64,000 nt of DNA from Nymphaea colorata (taxonomy: Eukaryota; Streptophyta; Magnoliopsida; Nymphaeales; Nymphaeaceae). Positions 32,030 to 44,541 of this stretch are shown here, piece by piece. The translations under genes and the position numbers were made by a program. The DNA lies in the NCBI RefSeq assembly GCF_008831285.2, contig NC_045142.1, positions 11,734,716-11,798,715 on the forward strand, written 5' to 3'. Below the pieces are notes generated by a model. It did no database searches and was not told the origin of the DNA. It worked only from the letters and a program-made list of their open reading frames with translations. Position 1 is the stretch's first letter. Each line of letters starts with the position of its first letter.

Positions 32030-32458
32030 TTTAAAATTAACAAATCGAACTTAACTTTTTACATTGTTGACGATAGATTTAGATCTAAGATTTTGCAATA
32101 AGAAGGAAAGTTTCACATGGGCAGAAAATTTCGTTAAGGGGCCCAGTTACATAGTTTTTAATTTTTAAGGGCACCTGTGTAATGAAAAAAAAAACAGCAC
32201 CACACCTTCAATTTATAAATAAACACTTTTGTCAGCCTGCATGTGCCATTGCTCAGTATATAGATATATGTGGATATATATCAATAATTAGATCATCAAC
32301 TTATTTACTTGGCCAAGGAGTTGGAAGTATGACCTTCAACTGGTAGGAGGTCAAGAATTTCAAACTCAAAGTGCGTTTCTTCTGAGGACTGTCTTGCTAG
32401 TGAGCTAGAAAACAACACCACCTTTGTAGTACACTTTATCATCAATTTCGATGTACAG

Positions 32459-32632
32459 GGTTTGGATGGTGGAGGAAGACATCGGGAAGTACGTGCTGAA
32501 GGCCATGGATGATGTGCGCACCCTTAACCGCACCATCATCAAACATCAAATCTCAGATGGAGGTTGTCAACTTGTGGGAAGCTCTTAGCGGGAAGACCCC
32601 CACCGAGCAGCAATGGCTTCAAAAGATACAAG
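32459..32632 (+). pseudogene. PLR copy 2, exon 3 (multiple deletions)
   Basis: Carries the code for EEDIGKYVLKAMDDVRTLNR, where the eight bases lost in copy 1 are present. It lacks the 14 bases for the YVRPP segment (the deletion lies between two atc triplets) and about 17 bases before caccgagcag. One base is also missing at the acceptor (acagggtttgg). The donor AAG|GTAAG is intact. Confidence 0.82.
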
Positions 32633-33701
32633 GTAAGGATCCTGAATCAGGAAGAAAAGTTACACTTTTGTAATGCATTTTCCGGATTTATGCGCATAGT
32701 GTGGAGTAGTCAGGGCTAGGTCCAGTCGTCCAAACCATTCAATTGCTGCCTCTCTAACATAGAGAGATAACTAAATTAGAATGAACACACACACACACCC
32801 ATATATATATATAAATAAATGCTGAAATCCTCCCGCCATCCGTATACTCTAGCTTCTCAAATATGTATTGTGCATTAAGCTATGTGACACCGTCATCTTC
32901 ACTACCCGATTATTGTCTTCTAACTGGCCCCTTTTATAGGTGCATCTGGTGTCTTCCTTCTTCTGGCTCAGTGAGAGGTTCTTTCCTACCACTAGGAATG
33001 AGGCCCCAAGTTCCCTCCATTCTACCTGCCTCCAGGGTGCTTAGCTATGTCAGCATCAATGATGGCAGCAGTGCACCCTTCAACTTGGATGTCGTGCCCT
33101 ACCATCTTAAGACATAGGACTGTGCCCACAACAACTGAACTAAAAGCCTGCATTCCTATCAGGCCCAAACCTGACCAGATACCCCTTGATGTTGGAACCT
33201 CCCATCTCAAAAGTTTTTGATATACTACAAATCCATAGGTGCCTGCCACCCAAAGGAATTTCCTTTTCCTCCATGAAATTAAGCTCCATTTTAGCTTAAA
33301 TGAAAATCCTTTGTTTCTCCACTGCATTGGTTGTCCGTAGGCCTGCATTCTCACCTACACAAGCGAGTTGAAAAGGGAGAGACGACAGCATTAACTACAT
33401 AGACCATACTGGATCTCCAGCTTAACTCCGTTAAGCTCTTAAACTAAACCTCCTTTTCTTTTTCATATCATCTCCACAAAGATCACCTCATATACTTTTA
33501 ACATACAAGAAATAAAGCGCATGGGAGACTAAAAGCGAAAAGGACTGGGAGATACCTAAAAACTTGGTCTAGTGGATCATAGTTACTTGTTGGGCAGAAC
33601 AGATTTATAAATGAGTACTTCAGCCTTTTTTTAACAAATTCATAAAAACATATTTTCATGATCGACACAAAACCTTTCAATTATGTAATCAGCTATGGGG
33701 G

Positions 33702-33737
<36 letters not shown>

Positions 33738-34512
33738 TTTTCTGCAACAGGTTGTTAGTGACAGGACACAAAAGTAGGAAAGAGAATTTGATTGACAGAA
33801 CATATGTACCCATGTCTAGGGATATACAGCGACCCGAGCTTTCTCGAAATCTACTCGAACTCACCTGTATGGGACCGACTTGAGCTTGAATCATTTAATA
33901 AACAAGTTAAGCTCAAGCTTGAGTTAACACTTGAGTTATGAATGAGTCGAGTTGGAGTTACATGAGCTTGACTTGTTTAAACTCAACCCAGCTCGTGTCT
34001 TCCCGGTTTATTAATCTTCAGCAGTATATCGGTAATCTTTGAAAAAATTTAACATCTTGTTTTGTGCTTTTCATTTTTATTTAAAGAAAAAATATATATG
34101 AATCAAGTGACATGCGATACAACAAGTTGAGCTCAAGCCATGTAATATGTGACTTGAGCCGAGCTGGAGCTGGCTAAGCTCAAGCTTAGCTCTCTTCTTA
34201 TACATTCCTTGCCACGCCCTTGATCAATTAATGAAAGATAACCATTTTTTTCTTGTATGACAATGGTAGGGCAGACGATGAGGTCCCCTACGGGGGAAAT
34301 TTTAACAGTATATTCATCTCTGCATTGCCTAGGCCTACTTTTAAGAGCTGACCGTGGTTAACTTCTACATTTTTGTCCAGTAAATGAACAGTAAATGCCA
34401 TTATTTCTCTATATTTTAATATAGTGATCTGCATGTTTTATTCTTGCATGCCCTTGACAGTGACCGAGTCCTGATTACAAACGTTTGCATATATTTTTGT
34501 GTACATGTGCAG
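32633..34512 (+). other. intron 3 of PLR copy 2
   Basis: Bounded by GTAAGG and GTGCAG. Contains a short (AC)n, a block at 32900-33360 with open frames on both strands but no recognisable product, a (GA)n tract at 33702-33737 and a CAAGCTTGAG-like motif cluster at 33880-34195. Confidence 0.65.
33702..33737. repeat. (GA)n microsatellite
   Basis: GA dinucleotides with one AA interruption; orthologous to 9818-9863. Confidence 0.95.
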
Positions 34513-34679
34513 ATGAGAACCTGCCGTGGGAGTTGAGATTTGCATTTTCCATTTTCTATCACTTCTTCTTTGAAGGAGTTATGATGTCCATCCCCATCAG
34601 CCATGATAATGAAGCTTCATCACTCTATCCTTTGGTTAACCATGTGGACATGAACTCCTATCTCAGTCGTTTTCTTTGA
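34513..34679 (+). pseudogene. PLR copy 2, last exon (intact)
   Basis: After acceptor GTGCAG it completes the split codon of exon 3 and encodes DENLPWELRFAFSIFYHFFF, EGVMMSIPISHDNEASSLYP, then VNHVDMNSYLSRFL and a stop. This fits the PLR/IFR C-terminus (HxxFxxG....EASxLYPxVxYxxxxxYLxRxV). It is the only copy of this exon in the window. The usual NFEIG-like stretch is replaced by MSIPISHD, a local divergence. The open frame is intact. Confidence 0.88.
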
Positions 34680-35270
34680 AAATGTGCCATCGCTTGCTCT
34701 TCCTGCCTCGATAATAAATATCAATGGAGTTCATGGTGTGGTTAACACCATATTTCTATTGCTTTGTTAAGAAGATTTCTAAGTGCATGCATTCTGATTG
34801 CTGATGAACTCTCATGTCTTTCTATGTGATAAATGTGACTGAGCCGTACATGTAAGTCATCCTCAGCCATTGCTGGATTAGCGCTTAAGCTGGCAAATCA
34901 TGAATATTCTGCAAACGAGCCTAGTGATCTCGATCCGATAAAGTGATTTTTCAAGGGAAGTGTTAGAGAAAAAGAGAGTGAAGTTTTTAGTACAGCTGAA
35001 AAAGTATAGAACCATCACACACAAGCAAGATAGTGTTTAAAGTGGTTAATTTGATCTTTGTGTGTCCACATCCAAGGGGAAGAACTCTCAAGATCAGTTT
35101 CCATTCACTCTAAAAAGCATAGAAAGCCCAGGCTATCACAGGGAAACATATATCTCATGCACAGTCAATTATATGTCACCAAATATATTAGCATCAATCA
35201 CCAAATATATAATCTACAATATAGCAACTACACCAGAAAAAATATAGTAACTAGAATCTCCAACCTAGAC
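34680..35270 (+). other. 3' flank of PLR copy 2, with poly(A) signal
   Basis: AATAAA lies at 34713-34718, about 35 bases after the stop codon, a likely polyadenylation signal. No other feature is recognised. This flank and the last exon are absent from unit 1. Confidence 0.5.
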
Positions 35271-38200
35271 TAGAAATAACACCAGTAGCAATTAAATCTT
35301 CTCATGATCCCAGGATACCTCAAACAACATGCCTTCTTTTTCCCCTCAAGTGGGGAATGAAAATTGGAACAACCTGGGACTTGAATAGGGAACTGGGTCC
35401 TTGAAGCGCCTTTTGTAAATCCATCTGCAATTTTTTTTACATGTTTAGTCCTTTCATGAAATACATAATTGACAATGATTTACTAACGGCTTTATTGTTT
35501 CAATGAAGATCAATGCTTCTTGAATCTCAAATCCCAACTGACTGAGTACACTTCTTACCCATATTAGTTGATTAAATATGTCATATCTCTATCCACTTTA
35601 GCATGCAAAGACTCCTTGGTTCTTAATTTTCTATACCACTAAATTTCCAACCATTAATATCCTGAAGTAGATCTTCTGTCACAAACATCTCTTTCCCAAT
35701 CGGCATCACATTATCATTCAATTTTGGTGTTTCCACCATATTTTCATGACAGTTCCAAGGCTTATTCATGCATATGCTCATCAAATTTGTAATATCAGCG
35801 CAAGTAATAATAAGGTACATCAGTTTTCCCACTAACCATTGAAATGTCCCTTTGTCCACCTCTAGGTATACCTTTGAATTTAAAGAGGAGTTTCCACTAG
35901 TTCAGAGGCCAAATTTATAGTCTCCTTTTAGGTCAAGACCATACCTTTTGACTTAGTCATGGTCCTTTGTAGTATTTTGCAATCATAGTACCCAAAAAGA
36001 CATTTCTACTGGCCAAGCTCCTTTATATCAAATGTCGCAGGCTGGTATTTTCAATCTTTCAAGCCATCCAAGTTAATACTAATAGTAACCAAGTCATCAA
36101 GATAAATAAGTGCAAAAATTATGTTTTTGCCATTGATTTTCACAAATATTATATTTCCTGACTTACACTTACAAATCGCTAGCTTTCAAAAGGCCCAACT
36201 TAGTTTAGCATACTAAGCTATTGAAGATTGTTTAAGGACATAGACATCCTTTTTTAAGTATACAAAGTAGACCTTTTTTTGTGTTAGGGTGACTAAGTAT
36301 CAATTCCATGTAGAATCCTTCATTCAGTTAATCTTGGAGAACTACATTGTAGATATTGAGACACTGGACTCGAAATTATAGGCAGTAGATAAAATGGCTC
36401 TTAATTTATTTGTCTTGACCACTAGAATGTATCTTTCATGATCATATTCCACTCCAAAATCTTGAGCAATCCTTTTGTGAGAAATAAAGCCATGTACCAA
36501 TCAATATTTTCATACCTCCTAGCTTTGATTTTTTTTTTTTGTAGTGCCTCAAGTTATTAATCCATAACACGACTCAACTAAAGTTTTTATGGCTGCATTA
36601 TAAGGTGCAGCTCATGAAATTTATAAACATTTTTTTACAAAAAATGCATGTTTACAGAATACATGATAACAGTAAGTGTATTTATCCATGAGATATCTAG
36701 AAGCATTGCAAGTAATATAATATTAGAGCCTAATGATGGGCCATCCAGCTCATAGGACATCTTTCGTTTCACTTTAAACTGAGCAAGATAATGCCACATT
36801 TTCTTAAGTTAATCTTCACCCATAGAGTGATCACAATTCTATTGCCTTGCATCAACACTAGTTTGTTATTCTTCACATAATTCTACATGAAGGAGAGTGT
36901 CCACAATGTCAACATTTGGCTGAATACTCTTCCCTTGGAAGGTACTTCCTAAACTTGATTATAACAATAACATTGAATGTTATTGGACTCCATCTGACAT
37001 GCTTATGAGTTGCAATCCATATGTGTATAATAGAACCAGCTACATTGAAGATGATCTGATTTTTTTGCCAAGAACAGCCTCCGCTACCACCAAATTTCAT
37101 AACCTTGGACTGGTCATTCAAGTAATTGGTAAGTAGTAGAAATGGCTTTGGTCCAAAAGATTTTAGGAATATTTGATTGAAACAGTTGTGAGCTAGCAAA
37201 TTTAAATAGGCAACAACTTTTATTCTCATACCATTGTCCAATCTTAAGAATTGAATTTTAGTCTCAAAATGGTTTGGACCATAAAGACCTTGAAATTATA
37301 AAAAGAAACCTCATCTTTGTGCTTCAACAAATAGTTCTGAATGTTCTAAGAAATAATTGTACACAAACAAGTCCCAACGTGTTGGTGTGAACAAGAGCAA
37401 AGGGTGTATGAGACACAATCAAAATAGTCAAACTTAGGTCTACCTAATCTACCATATTGACAAAATATCACAACCTTTATTGTTAAAAAGCAAAAATGAA
37501 ATAGCAAATCAAGGTGTGGCCACTTGTAGGGCCCACTAATCGATTCTGCCACCAGGAACTCTTCTCCCCAACAACCACCAACACTCTGCACTTGTAGGTA
37601 ACTTTGTGGACCATGTGAAGAAAAGTACCATCAGCAAATAACTTCTTCATGATATATAAGATCCAAAACACAACATTAATAGGAGCAAGGTCCACATGAC
37701 AATCCAATTCCTTTGTTATCTTTGCTACATAAAAAAGACTTCAGCTGAAGGATAGCAATTGTAAAGCAAGATGTCAGCAACCCGAGTGAAACAACATAAC
37801 TTGAGCCCCACCTTATAAAGAAATATAGGAACATTTCAAGTACGAATAGGACCTAAACTATTTTTTGCATGAAAATCATATAGGTAGTTGGCAAGTGCAC
37901 CATATGATCCATTGTACCCGAATCAACCGCCCAATATGTTGAATATAAAGTGTTCTAAGATATTTTTTCCATACCTAGTTTGGTAACATCTGAAGTAGTT
38001 GATGTAGGTGCAGATATGCATGTGGTCTTCTGAATATCGTGAAGATGCTCTGTTATCTTCTCTAAAGCATCAGAATTATTTTGATGATCAACTATGTTTA
38101 GTCTGGGTAGGTTGCTCACCTCATATGGAAGATCATCATCATGTCAGCAATTGCTTTTATCTTGACAACATTTACTTTACTTCCCATTCAACTACCAGCG

Positions 38201-39020
38201 ACGATCTTGAGTTTGGAAATTTCCTTATTATAAGTGCATTTAGACTACTGAGTCGATTCTTTAAGGGGTTTGCTCTAACCGATTGTTTAGAGCTTTGATC
38301 AAAATTAGCTATAAAAAATTACCTTTTCATTGGTGTCAATGGGAGTTTTGTCATCAACCTCACTAAATTTGTGTTTTTTTTTCACCGTTCATCTGGCAAA
38401 AGACTGTTACAAATAGCACCAACAGAAAGCAAATTTGAAGTCATAAGAATGTGAATGTTAGACTGACTTAATCATCTCCAAGCCATATAAAATCCATCTC
38501 ATTCCATTTCCCTTTAATAATGCAAATGTCCTCATAAATGTCATATTTCATTTCTAAAGGTTTCCTTTGCAACATCCTAGACTCGCACTCTTCATAATTA
38601 GGATCATTCGGAGCAGGCTTGGGTTTTCTCCCATTAAAATGTTTTGTTTTTTATTTTATACTAAGATACAAAGTTGCACCTTACGACTAATTCAAGTAGT
38701 TCATACCAGTCAACAAAACATTATTAAGAGTGCATGATTCCACAATAATTCTTTGTTGAAGAGGTGACCCATGTGTTGAAGAGCATCCATGGGAACCACT
38801 AGATTGTTCTCTATCTTCAAAATCCATGGGCATGTTGAGAATGAATGATCAAGATAAAGCATTGCATCATAAACTGACAGTCTAATATCTTGAAGTACTG
38901 AACACAATAGGAAAAGAAGAAATTCAATCGCACAAGCAAGGTAACATTTAATGTGTTTGAACTTGATAGATCTAAATCTATAAGGGAAACCCTCAAGATC
39001 AATTATCATTCATGGTGTTT
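35271..39020 (-). mobile_element. Ty1/copia relic B, unit 2
   Basis: Counterpart of 10465-14310, minus strand. Traces: the gag region near 38600-39009, the protease DSG phrase near 37940-37900, AKITKELDCHVDLAP-like pre-integrase text near 37730-37620, integrase traces with KVVAYLNLLAHNCFNQIFLK (from about 37240), RT traces near 36240-36180, and FQWLVGKLMYL with DKGT before it near 35859-35810. It is interrupted by many stops. It helps define the family where unit 1 is worse. Confidence 0.72.
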
Positions 39021-40608
39021 ATATGCAAAATATTTTATCTTTTGCACGTAAACCTTTTGGAAAGAAAGGAATTGGTAACTTGTCAATAATTTTTTAAGTG
39101 AAAAGAAAACTAGGGACATGGAACCCGCTTGTTAGTAGAAGAAGACTTTGAAAACTAAGATTAAAATAGGATTTTGAAAAATGTTTTGAAATAGATCTTG
39201 AAAGAATTTTCAAACGTGAGATAATGTGAATGATTTTCAAAACTGTAACATATAAGATGTTAATGAAAAGTAGTTTTTTTTGCACCTTGACCATACCCAT
39301 TTATGTAAATAAGGTCCAACTTCATTAATTTCTAGGAGGAAAGTAAGTGTATGATTGGCATTGGAGTCAACCATGGGTGAGAGACTGAAAATGTGAGTGC
39401 TAGTGCATGTGATCAAATCACATGTTATAAAAAAAGAAGTAAATGCATATCTAACATGAAGCAAGAAAATTAATTATTCCACTATGTTCTTTTGATTTTC
39501 AATTATAAAATTGGAATGAAATAAAATAATAAAGAAAGAAATTAACAACTACACAATAAAGATAAACAAAGATATCAATGCAAAGCTAGAAAAAGATATG
39601 GCCCGCTCTCTTTCATTACTTAAGAGAAAACAAATACATGTTGTACATCACAAAACAATGAGAGTAAATACCAAACCTCAGAATAGCCAACATAACTGGC
39701 GAGGGTGTCTCAAATCATCCAACGTTTCTACACAACAAGCAAGGGTGTCTCAAAATCATCCAAGAAATCCCAAACAGAATACAAATTTACAACAATATCA
39801 AAACATGTAACGTTTAGGGTAATTTTAGCATGGTTACAATTGCAAAAGTACACAGTACCCATTGTTCCATTAAATGAGGCACACCAAAGTCCCTGATTCT
39901 TATATACTCTTATAACCATCTTTTTCAAAGATTGCATTCACTTCTTTGGGCTTCAAACCATATATCTCATGGCATCTACACAAAAATATTATCAAGCAAG
40001 ATCTACCAAAAAAATAAAATAAAATAAAAAATCAATAGCATACCATATTTAATCTTCCACAACCAGTCTAACACCTTCATGAATTACCTCTCCATTCATA
40101 GATTCATCAATTTCATCTTAAATTTTCTACACCACCAATCCAAAATGTCTTTTCTGAATGAGCAAGTCTAAACGAAACATTAAATTTTTGCAAATGAAAA
40201 TGCCAAGGAAAATCAGTAGCCTTGAATGCAAAAATAAGTGGAAGCATGTTTCTCAGCTACAAAACAAGTAAAACATTTATTCACCAATGTTTGGCCAAGA
40301 GTTAAAAATGCAACCCTCTATAGCCAAAAAAGTAAAGAACTTGGCTCTTAGTACTGCATCACAAGCCCATCTAACTTCCATCAATCCCGTCAACTCTAAT
40401 TCTTTCATATAATATCATTTCTAGACAAAGAATAAGCTTTTACAATACTCAAGACCAGTTTATTTTTATCATTAGTTAAAACAATGCTTTTAAAAGCATA
40501 GCTTAAGCAATGAAATCTCAATTCATGAACAACTGTAGTTGAATGAATTTGTTTGACCATGACGGCTGGAATACCAGACCCATGTTATACATAATCAAGA
40601 ACTGCGAG
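39021..40608. other. AT-rich non-coding block between copia B and gypsy (unit 2)
   Basis: Matches 14311-16209 in unit 1 but is shorter. A stretch equivalent to about 15400-15690 is missing near 40100. No gene recognised. The lysine/asparagine-rich open frame at 39598-39810 is the counterpart of 14786-15094, with an earlier stop. Confidence 0.5.
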
Positions 40609-41441
40609 AGTTGTAACTCTACTAGAAACTAGGTCTTTCACATATTTGTAATGTGCCTGTAACTGCCAACAAAATGTATGTACCTTACACTTATGCAAAG
40701 GAGTATATGAGCTTTTGTTATGATTTTCATCGTATTAGAGGTTGTGTTGGTATTATGATTATCTATCTTCTTTAGCTTTTCGTTCTGCTGTAGATGATGC
40801 TCGTTTGATTAGGTAGCTTGAAGGACAAAGATTGTTGGGTGGGACGTGTCTAGTGTCACATGCATACCTCTTGAACCTTAATATTTGTATGTATAGGGGT
40901 TTGTGTGCACATATATGTAGGCCCTTTTTTGTTAGTCTGAAACAATAACTGCGAGAGTTCTAACTCTCCAGCAGATGATTTGAAGGTTTGCTTATGAATA
41001 TGTGTTCTTCATCAAAACAATTAACTACTAGGACAAGTCATGCCACGTACTAATTAATCGAGCAAGTTATCTATACACAAATAGGTACACTGGACCATGA
41101 TAACTACATAGGTGAGTGATTTTTTTGCTTCTGATTGGTCAAAGTAACCCTACAAAAAAAAAATCTCTAGCTATATTTCTCTTCCACACTCACATGTGTA
41201 TGATATTACAATGCCACGTAGAATGAGTATAAGAGGGAAGCTTGTTCATCTTTCAAATCGGCCTTTGATCAAAACTTCATTCAGCAGATGAGTTACAGGT
41301 AATGATTATTAGTAAGATACTGAAAAATGCCTTATAGTTTAAGTTTAGCAAAATAAGTAAAAAAAAAATTAATAAGAAATGATTTTGTGGATTGTAGAAA
41401 CCAGAGCTTTACTCCACTAAAAGAATGTTTTAATATAGTAT

Positions 41442-41945
41442 GAGGGCCATCAATGAGGAGCGCAGGTTGACCTTATGGAATTTTGATGACAATTTCTAGG
41501 TCTATGCAAACCCAGGCCCAGGTGATCACACAGCTGGTAGAACTGGCTTCAGCATCAAATCCCACCATAACATCTCAACCAGCTACCAACAACTAGCATA
41601 AGGATTTCATGGATTGCATCTGCCAAAATTTATAGGAGGTGCATACACAATGGACGCTAATGGCTTGGTGAAATCCAAGAGGCTTTTGAACCAACCGATG
41701 TTCCAAAAACTCAAAACCTAAGTATGGCACTCACATGTTGGCAGAAGTGCAAAACATTGGTGGAAAACCATCAAGTATACAAAGTTGTTTGTAAGGTAAT
41801 GGATGGAAGCAATTCAGATTTTATAAGGAAAAGTGCCATTTATGCCATTCATTGCACCTTGGAGGGTCGTGCCCTATGCTTGGAAGGGTATGTTTAAATT
41901 GTGGCGGACAAAGACATTTTTTGAGATAATCTCCTAAGAGACAAG
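41442..41945 (+). pseudogene. gypsy gag, unit 2 (internally deleted)
   Basis: Keeps MRAINEE and the FIGGAYTMDANGLV segment, then loses the region that in unit 1 encodes QQFLELDLCGRTFEEYI to LRLRMAG, resuming near the zinc-knuckle trace. It cannot form a capsid protein. Confidence 0.75.
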
Positions 41946-42009
41946 GATTTTCACTATGTGGACCACTTCAAATCTCACCCAGTCAGTCACCACAATCTAC
42001 CAATCGACT

Positions 42010-44520
42010 TAAAAATAAGAATGGCACCAGCTGATCAAGAAAAATGCAATAGCTTATCAACAAAGGATTTATCAGACCGAGTGCATCATCTAGGGGTGCA
42101 CCTGTGTTATTTGTAAATAAGAAGGATGATTCATATCAGTTATGCATTGATTATCGGATGTTAAATCAAGTAACCACCAATAATAAGTATCACCTCACCA
42201 TAATTGAAGACCTATTAGATAAGCTACAGAACACTAGTGCATTCTCTAAGATTAACTTTAGGTCGGGGTATCACCAACTGAGAATTGAAGAAGAGGATAT
42301 CCTTAAGACTGCTTTTTGAACATGGTATAGACATTATGAGTTTTATGTTCTTTTGGTTGACTAATGTGCCTTCTGTGTTGATGAATTTAATAAACAAACT
42401 ATTCAAAGAACTTATTCGGCAGTTTGATATTGTGTTTATTGATGGCATATTAATTTATTCATCTACTCCTCAAGACCCCGTGGAATACTTAAGAAAGGTA
42501 TTGAGCATTCTTCGACAACACAAATTATATGCAAAATTCTCAAAGTGTGAATTTTGGGTGTCTGAGATTAGCTTCTTGAGACATGTTATTTCTAGCAATG
42601 AAATTGCAGTGGAAAATCAAAGTTGTTTCAATTCAGAAATGGAAGACTCGTTCTAATATTACTGAAGTGAAAGTGTTCCTCGGATTAATTGGATACTACA
42701 AAAGATTTATAAAAGGATTCTCTCAGTTAGCACTTCCTATAACTACGCTTCTGAAAGAAAGAAACAACATTTGATTGGAAAGGAAAATGTGTTCACAGTT
42801 TTCAGACTTTGGAAAATATGACATATGTTTTGGCCATTCCTTATGGTAAGGAAGTGTTTGCCATATACACTGATGGTTGTAAATATGGTTAGATAGCAGT
42901 CTTGATGTAGAATAGGCAAGTCATTCCTTTTGCATCACACCAACTATGTCCACATGAGTGTAACCACCCAACTCATGTTTGGAAGTGAAGCCAGCTGTTC
43001 ATGCCTTGAAGATGTGGCAAGCCTACCTATAGATTGAATTATTTACAGACCAGAAGTCACTTATCTATTTTCTCAGAAAGACTTGAACTTGAGTGGAGTA
43101 TTTGATGGACTATTTTAAGATGTCATATTGCTCTGGTAAGGCAAATGTTGTAGCAAATGCCCCCACTCTCAAAGGTAATGTGACTATAGGAAGTATGATT
43201 GTCCAAACATAAAAATTGATTGAAAGATTGACTTTCTTTCATCCCTTTCAACCTACCGCCAAGAACATTTACTTGTGTTTAACAATGCTAAGTAATCTAA
43301 TTGAGATAATTTCACAGAAAGAAAAGAATGATCTTGATTATAGTCGATGCTTGCTCATTTATAAGAAGGATGAATCTGACTTTTCGTTGGACAATAATGA
43401 TAGTGTTTGCTTCCAAGACCATTTATAGGTTCCAAATAATGCAGATATAAGAAAGAAACTATTGGAAAAACTACATGCTGAAAAGCATGCAATTTATCCG
43501 GGAACAAAAAAAATTAGCATGATGCTCAGCAAAAATTTTGGTGGTCAGGAATAAAATCTGATATAACTAAACATGTGGAAAATGTTCTATTTACCAGCAA
43601 ATCTAAGCAGAACATCAAGAGTCTAGAGGTTCATTGCAGCCATTGAGACAATGACATGTGGAAAATGTCCTATTTACCATCAACTTTCTTTGGGCACTCA
43701 ATTGCATATGATTTCTGCATCCCACCTTCAAAACTGATGGGCAAATATAGATGACAATTTAACATTAGAATACATGTTACAAGCATGTTCACTAGAATGG
43801 AAAGGTGGATGGGACATACATGTAAAACTAGCTGAATTTGCCTACAAACATTAGCTGCCATTGTAATATCGGCATGACACCTTTTGAAGCTTTATATGGA
43901 TGTCCACACTGATTGCCTATGTACTAGCATGAAATTGGTGACAAAAAATTGGAACATCCTCTAGTTCAACTGAACTATGTTGATTAAGTCAAGTTGACAT
44001 GGAACAAATTATCAGCTGCTTCGGATTTTTACAAAAGTTGTCCTGAGAAGGGGCAATGACCTCTATGTTTTGAATGAAATTGGGGACCATGTATTTTAAT
44101 GTATGCCCCCAGTCAGAGTATTTTTCGGACTGGTAAGAGGTGAAAATTGAATCCTAGATTTATTGGACCTTTTGAAATTCTAGAAATGATTGGTGAAAAA
44201 GTTCACCAACTATCAATGGCACCACAATAGTATCAGGATCATAACGTCTTTCATGTGTCAATGCTGCGAAAGTATGTACTAGATCCTAGTCATGTGATTA
44301 CCCATCACGATTTATCAGTTCAAGAAGAGTTGACATATACAAATCAAACAATCTGCATAGTTAATGAGCTGGAACAGATATTGAGAACAAAAACATTGCA
44401 GTTGTAAAAGTTGAATGGCAACACCACGGGACCATTGATAGTACTTGGGAATTGAAATCTGATATGCAGAAACCTTATCCCTGACCATTTATATAGACAT
44501 AAGAAATTTCAAGGATGAAA
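42010..44520 (+). pseudogene. gypsy pol remnant, unit 2
   Basis: RT text includes [39 protein letters not shown], then (frame change) IVFIDGILIYSSTPQDPVEY. The palm motif is FIDG where units 1 and 3 have FIDD, so the second catalytic aspartate is lost. [20 protein letters not shown] follows. RNase H and the integrase ends follow as in unit 1, with HMISASH-like text after the core deletion. The C-terminal part (WELKSDMQKPYP) reaches almost to the polypurine tract. Confidence 0.82.
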
Positions 44521-44524
44521 TTAT

Positions 44525-44539
44525 CTTAAGGGGGGTAAG
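44525..44539 (+). other. polypurine tract of gypsy, unit 2
   Basis: cttaaggggggtaag directly before the 3' LTR start tgtaacatctag at 44542, the expected position for the plus-strand primer. Unit 3 has the same tract; unit 1 has lost it. Confidence 0.75.
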
Positions 44540-44541
44540 AT

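Larger units (their letters stand above)
30955..32458 (+). other. intron 2 remainder of PLR copy 2
   Basis: Aligns with copy 1 intron 2 from about 6808 to 8333. It includes a long (TA)n tract at 31440-31487, a (CT)n tract near 31818-31834 and the same MITE. No gene. Confidence 0.65.
30910..34679 (+). pseudogene. PLR-like reductase pseudogene, copy 2 (exon 1 start, exon 3, last exon)
   Basis: Second copy of the PLR-like NADPH reductase gene. It retains a promoter, the first 15 codons (30910-30954), exon 3 (32459-32632) and the last exon (34513-34679). The rest of exon 1, intron 1, exon 2 and the first part of intron 2 were removed by a deletion whose ends meet at about 30955. Exon 3 has a missing base at its start, a 14-base deletion in the middle and another loss further on. 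The last exon is intact to its stop codon and followed by AATAAA. Without exon 2 it lacks the catalytic region, so it is a pseudogene even if transcribed. Confidence 0.85.

Noticed and set aside
33022-33354. 110-codon frame on the minus strand within PLR intron 3
   Set aside because: Checked for LINE or other reverse-transcriptase motifs and found none; the equivalent region of unit 1 does not keep the frame.
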